Below, in pieces: positions 33,739-42,824 of a DNA stretch of 64,000 nt. A model generated the notes under the pieces. That model was not told where the DNA came from. It ran no database searches and was given only the letters and a program-made list of their open reading frames with translations. Within the stretch, counting starts at the first letter, position 1; the number at the start of each line of letters is the position of its first letter. Source of the DNA: Methylotenera sp. (GTDB taxonomy: Bacteria > Pseudomonadota > Gammaproteobacteria > Burkholderiales > Methylophilaceae); assembly GCF_029945535.1 (NCBI RefSeq), contig NZ_JAQSCU010000018.1, forward strand, positions 53,340 to 117,339, in the 5' to 3' direction. Position numbers and translations under genes: made by a program.

Positions 33739-36111
33739 TTAATAGTCATATTTCAGTTGTAAATAGCCGGTACGCTGTGGATAAGGATGAAAAACATAAG
33801 CTTTGTAATTATTTAAATTGTCTACGCCAATGCTCGCAGTTAATTTATCGGCAAACTTATAATTAGCTTTCACATCCACAATAAAAAATTTGCTCGCCGC
33901 GCCATAAGTGTCAGGGTTGCTGTCGCTATTATCTAAAGCATTATATTGCCTACCACTGTAACGTGCTGCCAAGCTATAAGTTAGATGGCTACCTTGGTGA
34001 TAAGTAGCCACGGCTTTAAACATACTTCTAGGAATGCGAGTTGGTTTGTTACCCACCGTGCTAGGTGCATTATCGTTGCGTAACACCTCTGCATCAGTGA
34101 AGGTTGCGCTACCTAATAAATCTAGGCCTTGTACCAGCACATCTTGCCATTGCGTTGCTAATTCGAGACCACGCGTACGAATATGCTCCACGTTTTGCGT
34201 ATAACTACAGCCTGCCGATCTTGTACAAGTACCTGTATCGTAAGGAATTGCGCTGCCCACGGCAAGAAATTGTGTAATGAGGGCATCAAATTTATTCTCG
34301 CTAAATAAACTCGCGCGCAATAGGCCGTTATCAAAACGACGCTCTGCAGAAAACTCACCTGCAATGACTTCTTCTGGTTTCAAGTTTGGATTACTTTGAA
34401 CAAAGTAAGAAACAGCGCCATTTTGCAAAGGCTGGAACAACTCACCTACAGTAGGAAAGCGAAACGCCTGCCCGAATGAAGCACGGAACCCCCACTCTGG
34501 TTGAGGTTCGAAGCTCAGGGAAACTTTTGGCGAAAATTTATTCACTGACACATCTTTATAATTAGCAGTGTTTAATATACCGCCAATGGTAATTTTATTT
34601 TGTCCATCGTTGGCCTCCCAATGCTCGGCGCGACCACCAAAAGTCAACGCCCATTGTGGGTTCATCTGCCATTTATCTTGAGCGTAAAGCGCTTGAGTAC
34701 GGGTGTCACCACGCGCCGCAGAAAACAAGCCGCCCTTCACACCAGTTGACCAATCCGCAGTGTCATTTGTCTCGCTACGCAATTCGTATTGATCCACATG
34801 GTAACCAATATCAATCGTGTGTTGTCCTGAGTAATTTCTTTGCGGACGCAAAGTGGTGCGCGCATCAAACACTGTCCAGCCTGTGCCTGCTTGGTCTGTC
34901 ACTCGACCAATTCGATTGAGATAAGGATTGCCCGCTGCGATAGTGCCGCCTGTAGGTGCATTTGAGAAACTATTCTTATCTTGATGAAAGTCATAATCTG
35001 ACAGTGTCAGTTGCCAATCAAAAAAATCTTTACTGTTAGACTTTACATCTAATGCTTGCATAATGTGTAAAGACTCAGCCTCGGCAGGGCTCATGCCAGA
35101 TATATCATAGCGTTGACTGTTAAAATTAACCTGTCCGTTATAAACCGCATTTCCAGCGGCATCTTTAACATAGCTTTTCACCTCTGTTTTGCTATCCAAA
35201 TTCCATACGCCCAAGGTATATGCTGCCTTAATAGTAGGCGTGATGTCATAAGCTACTTTGAATTTGATGTTGGTTTGCTCAGAGTCATCAATGCTGTTAG
35301 CCCCGAAAATGACACGGTCTTTGTTCACTTCACTTTTGTCTTGATACGCACCTGTCACGATTGGGCTTACTCCGGGAGCCGTAGTAGAGCGATTGGCGGT
35401 TGAAAATCCCATCGGCTGGCTTCGATTATCCAGCCTATCCACACCAAACCAAAAAGACAAATCATTCACTTTATTGCCAAACGATGCTGTTAAATGATTT
35501 CCATTAAAGCTTTCGTTCGTGCCGTAATGTTTATAACTTTGCGTAAAAGCCTGCGCACTAGCATGCGCCTCAAATTTATCCGGCATTCGTGTCACTTGGG
35601 TAATCACACCGCCAAACGAGTTGCCCGCATACAATGCAGAAAAAGGGCCGTACATCATACTGATGCTTTCAATTTCTTCTGGTGTGACCAGCCCCCAGCG
35701 CGGAGAACCAAAATTTCCCTGCAAAAAGTTAGACAACAACACGCCATCTGCATACAACATGTTTTGCGCGCTAGCTAGCGAACCTACTGTGCGGGTGGCA
35801 ATATTACCGTTACGATCACCAATAAAGCGCTCTCGCACCTGCATACTAGGCATATATTTCAAGGTTTGTGAGGAGGTTGCAGCATTGAGATTTTCTTCAA
35901 TTTGTTTTTTATCAAAAGTTTCAACGGTGGCTGGATGCTTAAAAATACGACTATCAATCATCGGTGCACGCACCTTGACCGCATCTAGCACAATGATAGT
36001 TTCAGTATCTACCTGCGCTTGCTCAGACTTATTTTCGACCGCAGCATCTTCGGCCATCAACAAGCCGCTGTCACAAACCAAAACTACAGCTAATGTTAAT
36101 TTCTTAAACAT
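33739..36111 (-). CDS. TonB-dependent outer-membrane receptor
   Basis: 790 residues from the ATG at 36111, chosen because GGGGAAGG precedes it and a signal peptide (FKKLTLAVVLVCDSGLLMAE) begins there. The plug domain (about 55-175) includes VKVRAPMI, ISMMYGPFSALYAGNSFGGVI and similar plug segments. The rest is a barrel ending in LQLKYDY. It takes up a scarce compound with TonB energy. The ligand is not obvious. The RegA-like box and divergent RegBA genes link expression to redox state. Relatives next to RegBA have been thought to import copper or siderophores, but this is not established here. Confidence 0.88.
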   Translation of the reverse strand: MFKKLTLAVVLVCDSGLLMAEDAAVENKSEQAQVDTETIIVLDAVKVRAPMIDSRIFKHPATVETFDKKQIEENLNAATSSQTLKYMPSMQVRERFIGDRNGNIATRTVGSLASAQNMLYADGVLLSNFLQGNFGSPRWGLVTPEEIESISMMYGPFSALYAGNSFGGVITQVTRMPDKFEAHASAQAFTQSYKHYGTNESFNGNHLTASFGNKVNDLSFWFGVDRLDNRSQPMGFSTANRSTTAPGVSPIVTGAYQDKSEVNKDRVIFGANSIDDSEQTNIKFKVAYDITPTIKAAYTLGVWNLDSKTEVKSYVKDAAGNAVYNGQVNFNSQRYDISGMSPAEAESLHIMQALDVKSNSKDFFDWQLTLSDYDFHQDKNSFSNAPTGGTIAAGNPYLNRIGRVTDQAGTGWTVFDARTTLRPQRNYSGQHTIDIGYHVDQYELRSETNDTADWSTGVKGGLFSAARGDTRTQALYAQDKWQMNPQWALTFGGRAEHWEANDGQNKITIGGILNTANYKDVSVNKFSPKVSLSFEPQPEWGFRASFGQAFRFPTVGELFQPLQNGAVSYFVQSNPNLKPEEVIAGEFSAERRFDNGLLRASLFSENKFDALITQFLAVGSAIPYDTGTCTRSAGCSYTQNVEHIRTRGLELATQWQDVLVQGLDLLGSATFTDAEVLRNDNAPSTVGNKPTRIPRSMFKAVATYHQGSHLTYSLAARYSGRQYNALDNSDSNPDTYGAASKFFIVDVKANYKFADKLTASIGVDNLNNYKAYVFHPYPQRTGYLQLKYDY

Positions 36112-36188
36112 AGCCTTCCCCTTGAAGTATTTTTTATCGTGAAATTGTATTAGAGAAATTCTTATAGCGGAATGTGGCATATTGCCGC

Positions 36189-36204
36189 GCGACAATTTGT
36201 CACA
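36189..36204. promoter_or_regulatory. RegA/RegR-type box (GCGACAATTTGTCACA)
   Basis: Nearly identical to the box at 25851-25866. It lies between the TonB receptor and regB, about 60 bases before the predicted regB start site and about 78 bases before the receptor ATG. It would let RegA control both its own operon and the receptor. Confidence 0.6.
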
Positions 36205-36248
36205 GGTGAATTATCAACAGGCTTAAGGTATTATTTTCATTACCGTTT

Positions 36249-36254
36249 TATAAT
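36249..36254 (+). promoter_or_regulatory. Candidate -10 box of regB
   Basis: Perfect TATAAT, placing the transcript start near 36261, 26 bases before the regB ATG. The -35 region is not conserved. This fits a promoter that needs an activator bound at the RegA-like box upstream. Confidence 0.5.
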
Positions 36255-36286
36255 GAAAACCACTTTGGCTAAATCACCCTAAACGC

Positions 36287-37570
36287 ATGCATACTGCACA
36301 ACAATCCATCAGCAACGCAACACGCCTCAATATGCAGCGTTTAATGATGTTGCGCGGCGTGGTGATGGCTTGCCTGAGCTTAGTTCTGCTGGCTTTATAT
36401 CAAGCATCTATCCCCTTGCCTTATGCACCACTAATCTCAGCGATAGCTTCATTGGGGCTATTTAGCTTAATTGCTTGGTGGCGTCTAAGAAAAACCACGC
36501 AAACCTCACAACGTGAATTAGTGCTGCAGTTACTAGGCGACATTGCCGCACTATCGCTGCTGTTTTACTTTAGTGGTGGCTATAGCAACCCTTTTATTTG
36601 GATGTACTTACTGCCGATAACCGTTGCTGCGGTTGCACTAAGGGCGGCGTATGCTTGGCTAATTGCAGGTTTAAGCATTACTTGCTACACCTTGCTGATG
36701 TTTTATCACGTACCGCTTTCACACCTGCACATGCACACGCATGGCGATGCGAAGCTGGATATTCACTTGGTCGGTATGTGGATAGGCTTTGTAGTAAGTT
36801 CGGTGATTGTGGCGATATTTATTGCACGGATTGGGCAAAATTTACGTGATTATGATAAAAAAATTGCAGAAGTCCGCGAAAAAGCACTTGAAAGCGAACG
36901 GATGTTAGCGCTTGGTACACTTGCCACCAGCGCAGCTCACGAACTAGGCACGCCACTAGCAACAATGGCGATAGTCAGCAAAGAACTTACGCAGGAATAT
37001 GCTAATCAGCCTGGGCTACTAACGCAACTCAACATATTGCAGAAACAAGTGTCGCGCTGCAAAGAAATCTTATCGAGCATCACTCGCAATGCTGGACAAG
37101 CGCGCGCCGATGCGGGGCAAGGTTTACCGTTACGAGAGTTTTTACAAGATGCCATTCAACGCTGGCGTGATACCCGCCCCGCGACAGAACTTGTGGTGAC
37201 TATGCCAAGCAATATGATTGACCCTATGATTGTGATGGACAGAACCTTAACGCAGGCGATACAAAACATGCTGGATAACGCAGCGGATGAATCCCCCGAA
37301 CGCGTGCTATTTAATGCCGAATGGAATGACAAAATACTGAGCATTCAAATTAGAGACTTTGGCAAAGGCTTGAGTGCGGAAACTAAAAAACAGCTAGGCA
37401 CACCATTTTTCACCTCTAAAAATGAACAAGGCATGGGGCTGGGCGTGTATCTCACGCAAACCACTCTCGCGCGCTATGATGGTGAACTGACCCTGAATAA
37501 CCATGTCGAAGGCGGTGTATTGGCTACGCTCAACTTACCACTTAAAAAATTAAGCTTAGAAAAAATGTGA
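36287..37570 (+). CDS. regB: Redox sensor histidine kinase RegB/PrrB
   Basis: 427 residues. Five or six membrane helices occupy residues about 25-190. The quinone-binding motif GGYSNPF is at residues 97-103, in the helix 3-4 region. The H-box AHELGTPL has His218. The redox-active Cys of RegB corresponds to Cys258 (QVSRCKEI). The catalytic domain with the N and G boxes (NMLDNAADES, GMGLGVYLT) follows. RegB senses ubiquinone and oxidation state and phosphorylates RegA. It is followed at 8 bases by regA. Confidence 0.93.
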   Translation: MHTAQQSISNATRLNMQRLMMLRGVVMACLSLVLLALYQASIPLPYAPLISAIASLGLFSLIAWWRLRKTTQTSQRELVLQLLGDIAALSLLFYFSGGYSNPFIWMYLLPITVAAVALRAAYAWLIAGLSITCYTLLMFYHVPLSHLHMHTHGDAKLDIHLVGMWIGFVVSSVIVAIFIARIGQNLRDYDKKIAEVREKALESERMLALGTLATSAAHELGTPLATMAIVSKELTQEYANQPGLLTQLNILQKQVSRCKEILSSITRNAGQARADAGQGLPLREFLQDAIQRWRDTRPATELVVTMPSNMIDPMIVMDRTLTQAIQNMLDNAADESPERVLFNAEWNDKILSIQIRDFGKGLSAETKKQLGTPFFTSKNEQGMGLGVYLTQTTLARYDGELTLNNHVEGGVLATLNLPLKKLSLEKM

Positions 37571-37578
37571 GTCATTAA

Positions 37579-38190
37579 ATGAACCCTCTAGATACAAAAG
37601 ACAACGTTGTTAATAATATGGTTGAAAATGATGGCACTGGAAATGACACGGTCGAAAAAGCCACCTTACTTTTAGTAGATGACGACCAAGATTTTTTAAA
37701 CGCGCTTGCACCTGCCATGCGCAAACGTGGCTTTTTGGTGAGCTTAGCGAATAGCGCAGAAAGCGCTTTTGAGCTGGCTAAAAATGACCCGCCAGAATTT
37801 GCCGTGGTTGATTTAAAAATGTCAGGCAACTCAGGTCTAGTGCTGGTTCGGCAGCTGGCTAGCCTGAATGCTGGCACACGCATAGTCGTGCTTACAGGCT
37901 TTGCCAGCGTTACCACGGCGGTAGAAGCAATCAAACTGGGCGCAACGCATTACCTTGCAAAACCAGTAGATGCAGATGAAATTGTCGCCGCTTTTGAAAA
38001 ACAAACAGGCGATGATGAGGTAGAATTAGCGTCCAACCCATTGCCAATAGAACGCTTAGAATGGGAGCATATTCAACGCGTTTTAGCAGAGCATAATGGT
38101 AATATCTCAGCCACAGCGCGCAGTTTGAATATGCATAGACGCACCTTGCAAAGAAAGCTTAATAAGCATCATACCAGTTACACTAAATAA
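37579..38190 (+). CDS. regA: Redox response regulator RegA/PrrA
   Basis: 203 residues. The receiver domain (about 30-145) has the acidic LLLVDDDQDF cluster and Asp78 in FAVVDLKMSG as phosphoacceptor. A Pro-containing linker follows, then a FIS-type helix-turn-helix (about 160-200: IQRVLAEHNGNISATARSLNMHRRTLQRKL) that is nearly invariant in RegA/PrrA/ActR/RegR. The N-terminal 20 residues extend beyond typical RegA; an internal start at residue 15 is possible. With RegB it controls energy-metabolism genes. Confidence 0.94.
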   Translation: MNPLDTKDNVVNNMVENDGTGNDTVEKATLLLVDDDQDFLNALAPAMRKRGFLVSLANSAESAFELAKNDPPEFAVVDLKMSGNSGLVLVRQLASLNAGTRIVVLTGFASVTTAVEAIKLGATHYLAKPVDADEIVAAFEKQTGDDEVELASNPLPIERLEWEHIQRVLAEHNGNISATARSLNMHRRTLQRKLNKHHTSYTK

Positions 38191-38246
38191 CAAACTCAGT
38201 TAGAAAATCGTAGTTAAAAATCGAAATAAGAAACTAAGGAACACGC

Positions 38247-39203
38247 ATGGCAGCAGGCAGCTTACTCGCACTTTTAGATGATATCGCAACCATCTTGGAT
38301 GACGTTTCAGTCATGACACAAATGGCCGCAAAAAAAACGGCTGGTGTATTGGGCGATGACCTCGCGCTAAATGCCCAACAAGTCAATGGCGTTGCGGCAG
38401 AACGTGAACTGCCCGTTGTGTGGGCGGTAGCAAAAGGCTCCCTCGTCAATAAGTTAATATTAGTGCCGACTGCACTCGCCATTAGCTACTTTGCACCGTG
38501 GGCGATTACGCCTTTACTCATGCTTGGCGGCGCGTACTTATGTTTTGAAGGTTTTGAAAAGTTAGCGCATAAATTCCTACATGGCACAAAAGCTGAAGAA
38601 GCACATCATGTCGCATTAGAGCAAGCTGTCGCCGACCCTAAAGCTGATCTTGTGGCACTAGAAAAAGATAAAATCAAAGGCGCCATTCGCACTGACTTTG
38701 TATTATCGGCAGAAATCATTGTCATCTCATTAGGTACTGTCGCGACGGTAGATTTTACCAAGCAAGTCATTGTCGTCTCAGCCATCGCAATCATCATGAC
38801 CGTTGGCGTATATGGCTTAGTTGCTGGCATTGTGAAGCTTGACGACCTTGGCTTACACTTAATGCTTAAAAAAGGCAGTAGTTTTTATAAACAACTTCTG
38901 CGTAAAATTGGCGAAAAACTATTAGCTGCAGCCCCTTATTTAATGCGTCTTTTAACGATACTTGGCACTGCGGCTATGTTTGTTGTCGGCGGCAGCATTA
39001 TCGGCCACGGCATTCCGGTTTTGCATCACTTTAGCGAACACCAAGCTGAAGCTTTGCGCACATTACCTTTCATCGGCAGCTTCTCAGCAATTGTTTTGCC
39101 GATGCTAATAGATGCAATAGTCGGTTTAGCGGTAGGTGCCATTTGCGTTGTGCTATTTGAAGCCGTGAATAAATTCTTACCTAAAAATCCTAAAACAAAT
39201 TGA
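38247..39203 (+). CDS. DUF808 (YedI-like) inner-membrane protein
   Basis: 318 residues with several long membrane helices. The N-terminal AGSLLALLDDIATILDDVSVMTQMAAKKTAGVLGDDLALNA and GGAYLCFEGFEKLAHK segments are characteristic of DUF808/YedI. The family has no assigned function. It follows regA on the same strand after 56 bases with its own AAGGAA, so it may be cotranscribed with regBA or separate. Confidence 0.88.
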   Translation: MAAGSLLALLDDIATILDDVSVMTQMAAKKTAGVLGDDLALNAQQVNGVAAERELPVVWAVAKGSLVNKLILVPTALAISYFAPWAITPLLMLGGAYLCFEGFEKLAHKFLHGTKAEEAHHVALEQAVADPKADLVALEKDKIKGAIRTDFVLSAEIIVISLGTVATVDFTKQVIVVSAIAIIMTVGVYGLVAGIVKLDDLGLHLMLKKGSSFYKQLLRKIGEKLLAAAPYLMRLLTILGTAAMFVVGGSIIGHGIPVLHHFSEHQAEALRTLPFIGSFSAIVLPMLIDAIVGLAVGAICVVLFEAVNKFLPKNPKTN

Positions 39204-39213
39204 CTCAACCATC

Positions 39214-39234
39214 GCGCGTTATTGATTAATGCGC
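39214..39234 (+). terminator. Weak possible terminator after the DUF808 gene
   Basis: GCGCGTTA and TAATGCGC form an 8-bp stem with one G-T pair and a 5-base loop, followed by CGTTCTTTTA. The T-run is short, so this is a weak candidate. Confidence 0.3.
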
Positions 39235-39360
39235 CGTTCTTTTAGTGATGACAAGTGCCTCATCATAAAGCAATTTCGCTTCAAAACTCAACTGACAAAA
39301 CAGTCAACTAATTTACAATTTTTAACATTAAATGCTATAGTTTATTTAAAAAATCTAAAC

Positions 39361-39425
39361 GACTAGACCTCTAAATGACTAGATATCTGAAATACTAGAT
39401 TTCTAAACTACTAGAAGTCTAAATA
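39361..39425. repeat. Four tandem 16-17 bp repeats (iteron-like)
   Basis: Four near-identical units lie head to tail: 39361-39376, 39377-39393, 39394-39409 and 39410-39425. Each follows (G)ACTAGANNTCTAAAT, with an AGANNTCT core that reads as a small palindrome. A partial unit (TCTAAAC) precedes them. The array ends 32 bases before the TTG of the large sensor kinase. It could be multiple binding sites for a regulator. No replication protein gene is near, so it is not a plasmid origin. Confidence 0.75.
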
Positions 39426-39457
39426 ATCATGTAAATGTTTTTGAGTAGGGGTGTTTT

Positions 39458-42433
39458 TTGGTCAAAAGTAGCATCTTTAGGCATACCATACTTTGCATTT
39501 TAACAATGTGGATGCTGCTATTAGGACAAGGCGCCCAATCCGCTGGAAACTTGCTCACAACTGATGAGCGCGCCTGGTTAAATGCGCACCCAGACATCTC
39601 GCTGACCATGTGGGATGACTACGCCCCCATCTCTTTTCACGGTGAAAATGGCAAGCTGCAGGGCTTTATGCCAGATTACATTGAGCTGCTAGAGTCAAAA
39701 TTAAATTACAAATTCAAACTAGTAGTTCCGACTAAAGAGGAGTCTCTTAGTAACGGTAAGCGTGGTGCGCGTGAAGACGTCATTTCACTTCTAGCAGACA
39801 CGCAAGATCGCCGTGTATATTGGAACTTTACCCCGACTTTACTTAGCTTTCCTTTAAACATTGTTACGCGCAACGATGCTCCAAAAGACATGACTTTGTC
39901 GCAAATTAACAATATGAAGTTAAGCGTAGTCCAAGGTTATGCTAGTCAAGAGTTTGTACAAGAAAATTACCCGCAGATAAAGCTAGACCTGGTGAATAAC
40001 ACCTGCCAAGGCTTACAACATGTTGCCTTTCACGAAAGCTTTGCAATGTTGACTGATCTGCCAGTGGCAAGTTGGTGCTTAAAAACGCAAGGTTTGATTA
40101 ATATTAAAGTCGCAGGTAAGTCTGAGTTTAAATATGAAATGAGCCTCGCCGTAAGAAATGACTGGCCAATATTGTTTAATATCATTAAAAAAGGTATGAA
40201 GGCGGTCACCAAGAGTGAGCGGCAAGTTTTACACAACCGCTGGTTAGATCAAGATGCATTCGAACAAAGTTGGATGTATTCAAATCGAGTGTGGCTCATT
40301 GCACTTGTGTTATTTCTTTTGCTATCTGCGCTTATCAGGGTGTATGTGTGGGATAGCAATATGCAAAGCAATGTACTGCAAAGAATGACAAATGTCTCTG
40401 ATGACGACAAAGAGCTAGAGCACATATCAGAGGCGAGTAGCGGTTTAACGCCGCGTATTTTAATTTTGCTGTGTATTATTTTAACCCTACTCGGTACGCT
40501 TATCACTACTGAACAATGGGTAAGCCATCAAGATAGAATTTTATTAGGGATTTTGGTTGCTGCATTGATGTTAATGATGCTATTTGGTGGCTACAAACTA
40601 GGCAGTATTAGACGAAATGAAGAAAATGAAAGCCTTTTTGAGCAACTTGCCAGTCAAGTTAAAACACGGCAAACGGCGGAGAAGATTGCCAAAGAACAAA
40701 CACTGCGGCTGTTCAAGCAACAAAAAGCGATTCAAACTTTAACCCAAACGCAAACCAAAGAAAATATTGAAGAAATTTTCAAAGAGATTGCACAAGTTTC
40801 TGCTGAAACATTGAATGTTGAAAGAGTCGGCATTTGGCTGCTAGATTCAGATAAGCAAATGTTGGAATGTGTAGATTTATACTTAAAAACTAAAAGTCTC
40901 CACACCACAGCTAATCCTTTATTAGCTAAAGAACTGCCCACATATTTTCAGTTTATCTCACAAAATAGAGTGTTGGCCGCTAACGATATTATGTTGCACC
41001 CTGCCACCGTCGAGTTTCGACAAGGTTATGCACAAGAAAATAATATTGGCGCCATGCTTGATGGCTCTATTTGGCTAAATGGCAATATGATAGGCACCGT
41101 GTGTTGTGAGCATATAGGTAATCCCCGTGAGTGGACTTTAGACGAACAAGGCTTTGTTGGCTCGATCTGTGATGTAGTGCGCCTCACTATTGAAACGGAT
41201 AGGCGCCATCAAGCCGAACAAGCGCTACTGCAACATAGTGAAGAATTAGAAGTAATGGTAGAGGCCAGAACGCTCTCCTTGCAAGAAAGTGAACAGCGTC
41301 TTACTTCCGTCATCAAATATGCGCCAATTCCTATCCTCACTATCAAAATGGATGGCGAGATTATTGAGTTTAATCCAGAAGCAGAAAGAGTCACTGGATT
41401 TAGCCGATCTGAAGCCATAGGTAAGAATTTTATTGATATATTTGTTGTAAAAGAATCATTCAAAAAAGCGATTGCCATCGGCATTGGCACAAAACGAGGT
41501 GAAGCTTTCCGTAATGTAGAATTGATTTTTAAATGTGCTGATGGCAGAAAAATAGAGTTTGAATGCTCTATCGTTAAAGCAGGTAAAAATGGCGGTAGCG
41601 ATGTTGGGCAGATGATTGCGATTGGCCAGGACATTACGCAGAAAAAAGTATTACAAGCATCCTTAATTAAAGCACGTGAAAGCGCTGAGTCTGCTGACCG
41701 CATTAAATCTATGTTTGTTGCTTCAATGTCGCATGAGCTCAGAACGCCGCTCAATTCAATCATCGGTTTTCTAGGCGTAGTGCTGCAAGGCATGTCTGGC
41801 GATCTTAACATCAAACAAAAAGATCAACTTGGCCGTGCTTACCACTCCGCCAAACATTTACTCTCGCTCATTTCTGATGTGATTGACATCTCAAAAATAG
41901 AAGCTGGGTTTTTAGAAATACATACCGAATCGTTTGCTTTAAAACCTATGTTTAATGAGGTGGTGAATGTCATACATCATATCGCTGACGGTAAACATTT
42001 AAATTTACACATTGACTGCAGCGAAGACATCGTTCTAGAAACAGACCGCAAAAGACTTTATCAGGCGATTTTAAATGTCGTAAGCAATGCCGTGAAGTAT
42101 ACAGAAGCAGGCTCAGTAACTGTTGAAGCAAAAATAATCAATGAAGAGTTAATCATCACTACTCAAGACACTGGCATTGGCATTAGCCCGTCTGGCCTAG
42201 AGCAACTGTTTAAACCATTTGAGCGAGCCGAATCACACCTCAAAATAAAAACATTAGGTACTGGATTAGGTTTATATTTAACACGAAAAATTCTAACGCA
42301 ATTGTTGGGCGGTAGTATTGAAGTAGAAAGCCAAGTGGGTGTAGGTAGTACGTTTACCATCAGAGTGCCGGTTAAAATATCCGAACAGACATTACTCAAT
42401 AATCAGTCAATTTTAGAAGATCAGCCTTTATGA
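39458..42433 (+). CDS. Sensor histidine kinase with periplasmic PBP-like domain, GAF and PAS
   Basis: 991 residues from a TTG with AGGGG 6 bases upstream. Signal-anchor (1-28); a solute-binding (SBP_bac_3/PBPb) domain (about 35-265) for a small periplasmic ligand; membrane helices at about 275-295, 330-350 and 360-382; GAF (about 425-580); PAS (about 610-735); HisKA with His759 in SMSHELRTPL; HATPase (about 860-975, with N box NVVSNAVKYTEAG and G box GTGLGLYLT). No receiver domain is fused; two response regulators follow. The ligand is unknown. The 16-bp repeat array lies just upstream. Confidence 0.87.
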   Translation: MVKSSIFRHTILCILTMWMLLLGQGAQSAGNLLTTDERAWLNAHPDISLTMWDDYAPISFHGENGKLQGFMPDYIELLESKLNYKFKLVVPTKEESLSNGKRGAREDVISLLADTQDRRVYWNFTPTLLSFPLNIVTRNDAPKDMTLSQINNMKLSVVQGYASQEFVQENYPQIKLDLVNNTCQGLQHVAFHESFAMLTDLPVASWCLKTQGLINIKVAGKSEFKYEMSLAVRNDWPILFNIIKKGMKAVTKSERQVLHNRWLDQDAFEQSWMYSNRVWLIALVLFLLLSALIRVYVWDSNMQSNVLQRMTNVSDDDKELEHISEASSGLTPRILILLCIILTLLGTLITTEQWVSHQDRILLGILVAALMLMMLFGGYKLGSIRRNEENESLFEQLASQVKTRQTAEKIAKEQTLRLFKQQKAIQTLTQTQTKENIEEIFKEIAQVSAETLNVERVGIWLLDSDKQMLECVDLYLKTKSLHTTANPLLAKELPTYFQFISQNRVLAANDIMLHPATVEFRQGYAQENNIGAMLDGSIWLNGNMIGTVCCEHIGNPREWTLDEQGFVGSICDVVRLTIETDRRHQAEQALLQHSEELEVMVEARTLSLQESEQRLTSVIKYAPIPILTIKMDGEIIEFNPEAERVTGFSRSEAIGKNFIDIFVVKESFKKAIAIGIGTKRGEAFRNVELIFKCADGRKIEFECSIVKAGKNGGSDVGQMIAIGQDITQKKVLQASLIKARESAESADRIKSMFVASMSHELRTPLNSIIGFLGVVLQGMSGDLNIKQKDQLGRAYHSAKHLLSLISDVIDISKIEAGFLEIHTESFALKPMFNEVVNVIHHIADGKHLNLHIDCSEDIVLETDRKRLYQAILNVVSNAVKYTEAGSVTVEAKIINEELIITTQDTGIGISPSGLEQLFKPFERAESHLKIKTLGTGLGLYLTRKILTQLLGGSIEVESQVGVGSTFTIRVPVKISEQTLLNNQSILEDQPL

Positions 42434-42795
42434 CAACTGCACTGATAATAGAAGACAATGAAAATAACTTAGAGTTAATTCGCTTCATTCTTGAGCAATC
42501 GCAATATAAAACACGATTTGCCATGACGGGCTTGGAAGGTGTGCAACAAGCACTTACAATGCCGCCTGATTTTGTTATTTTAGACATACAACTCCCTGAC
42601 ATTAATGGTTTGGAAGTGTTAAAAAGAATTCGCGCGCATCCTGTCGGTAAAGACATTCCTATTATTGCCATGACTTCGTACGCCATGTCTGGTGATAAAG
42701 AGAAACTGCTAGCGGCAGGCTGTACAGCCTACATAGAAAAACCAATAGATCCAATACTTGTGATTGGTCAGATACAAAAAGCGATTGCTAGATAA
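42430..42795 (+). CDS. Single-domain response regulator (DivK/CheY-like)
   Basis: 121 residues, only a receiver domain. Acidic Glu8/Asp9, phosphoacceptor Asp52 in FVILDIQLPDING, and Lys104 in EKPID are all present. It overlaps the kinase gene by 4 bases (ATGA), so it is probably its partner. With no output domain, it likely passes a phosphate on or binds another protein, as DivK does. Confidence 0.92.
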   Translation: MTTALIIEDNENNLELIRFILEQSQYKTRFAMTGLEGVQQALTMPPDFVILDIQLPDINGLEVLKRIRAHPVGKDIPIIAMTSYAMSGDKEKLLAAGCTAYIEKPIDPILVIGQIQKAIAR

Positions 42796-42824
42796 GCGGT
42801 CAATAGCTCAAGAGAACATTATTA

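Noticed and set aside
34500..34520. GGTTCGA-like tRNA T-loop
   Set aside because: It is inside the TonB receptor coding sequence and has no surrounding cloverleaf.
39361..39425. Considered as a CRISPR array or plasmid origin
   Set aside because: Units are directly adjacent without spacers, only 16-17 bp long, and no cas or rep gene is near.
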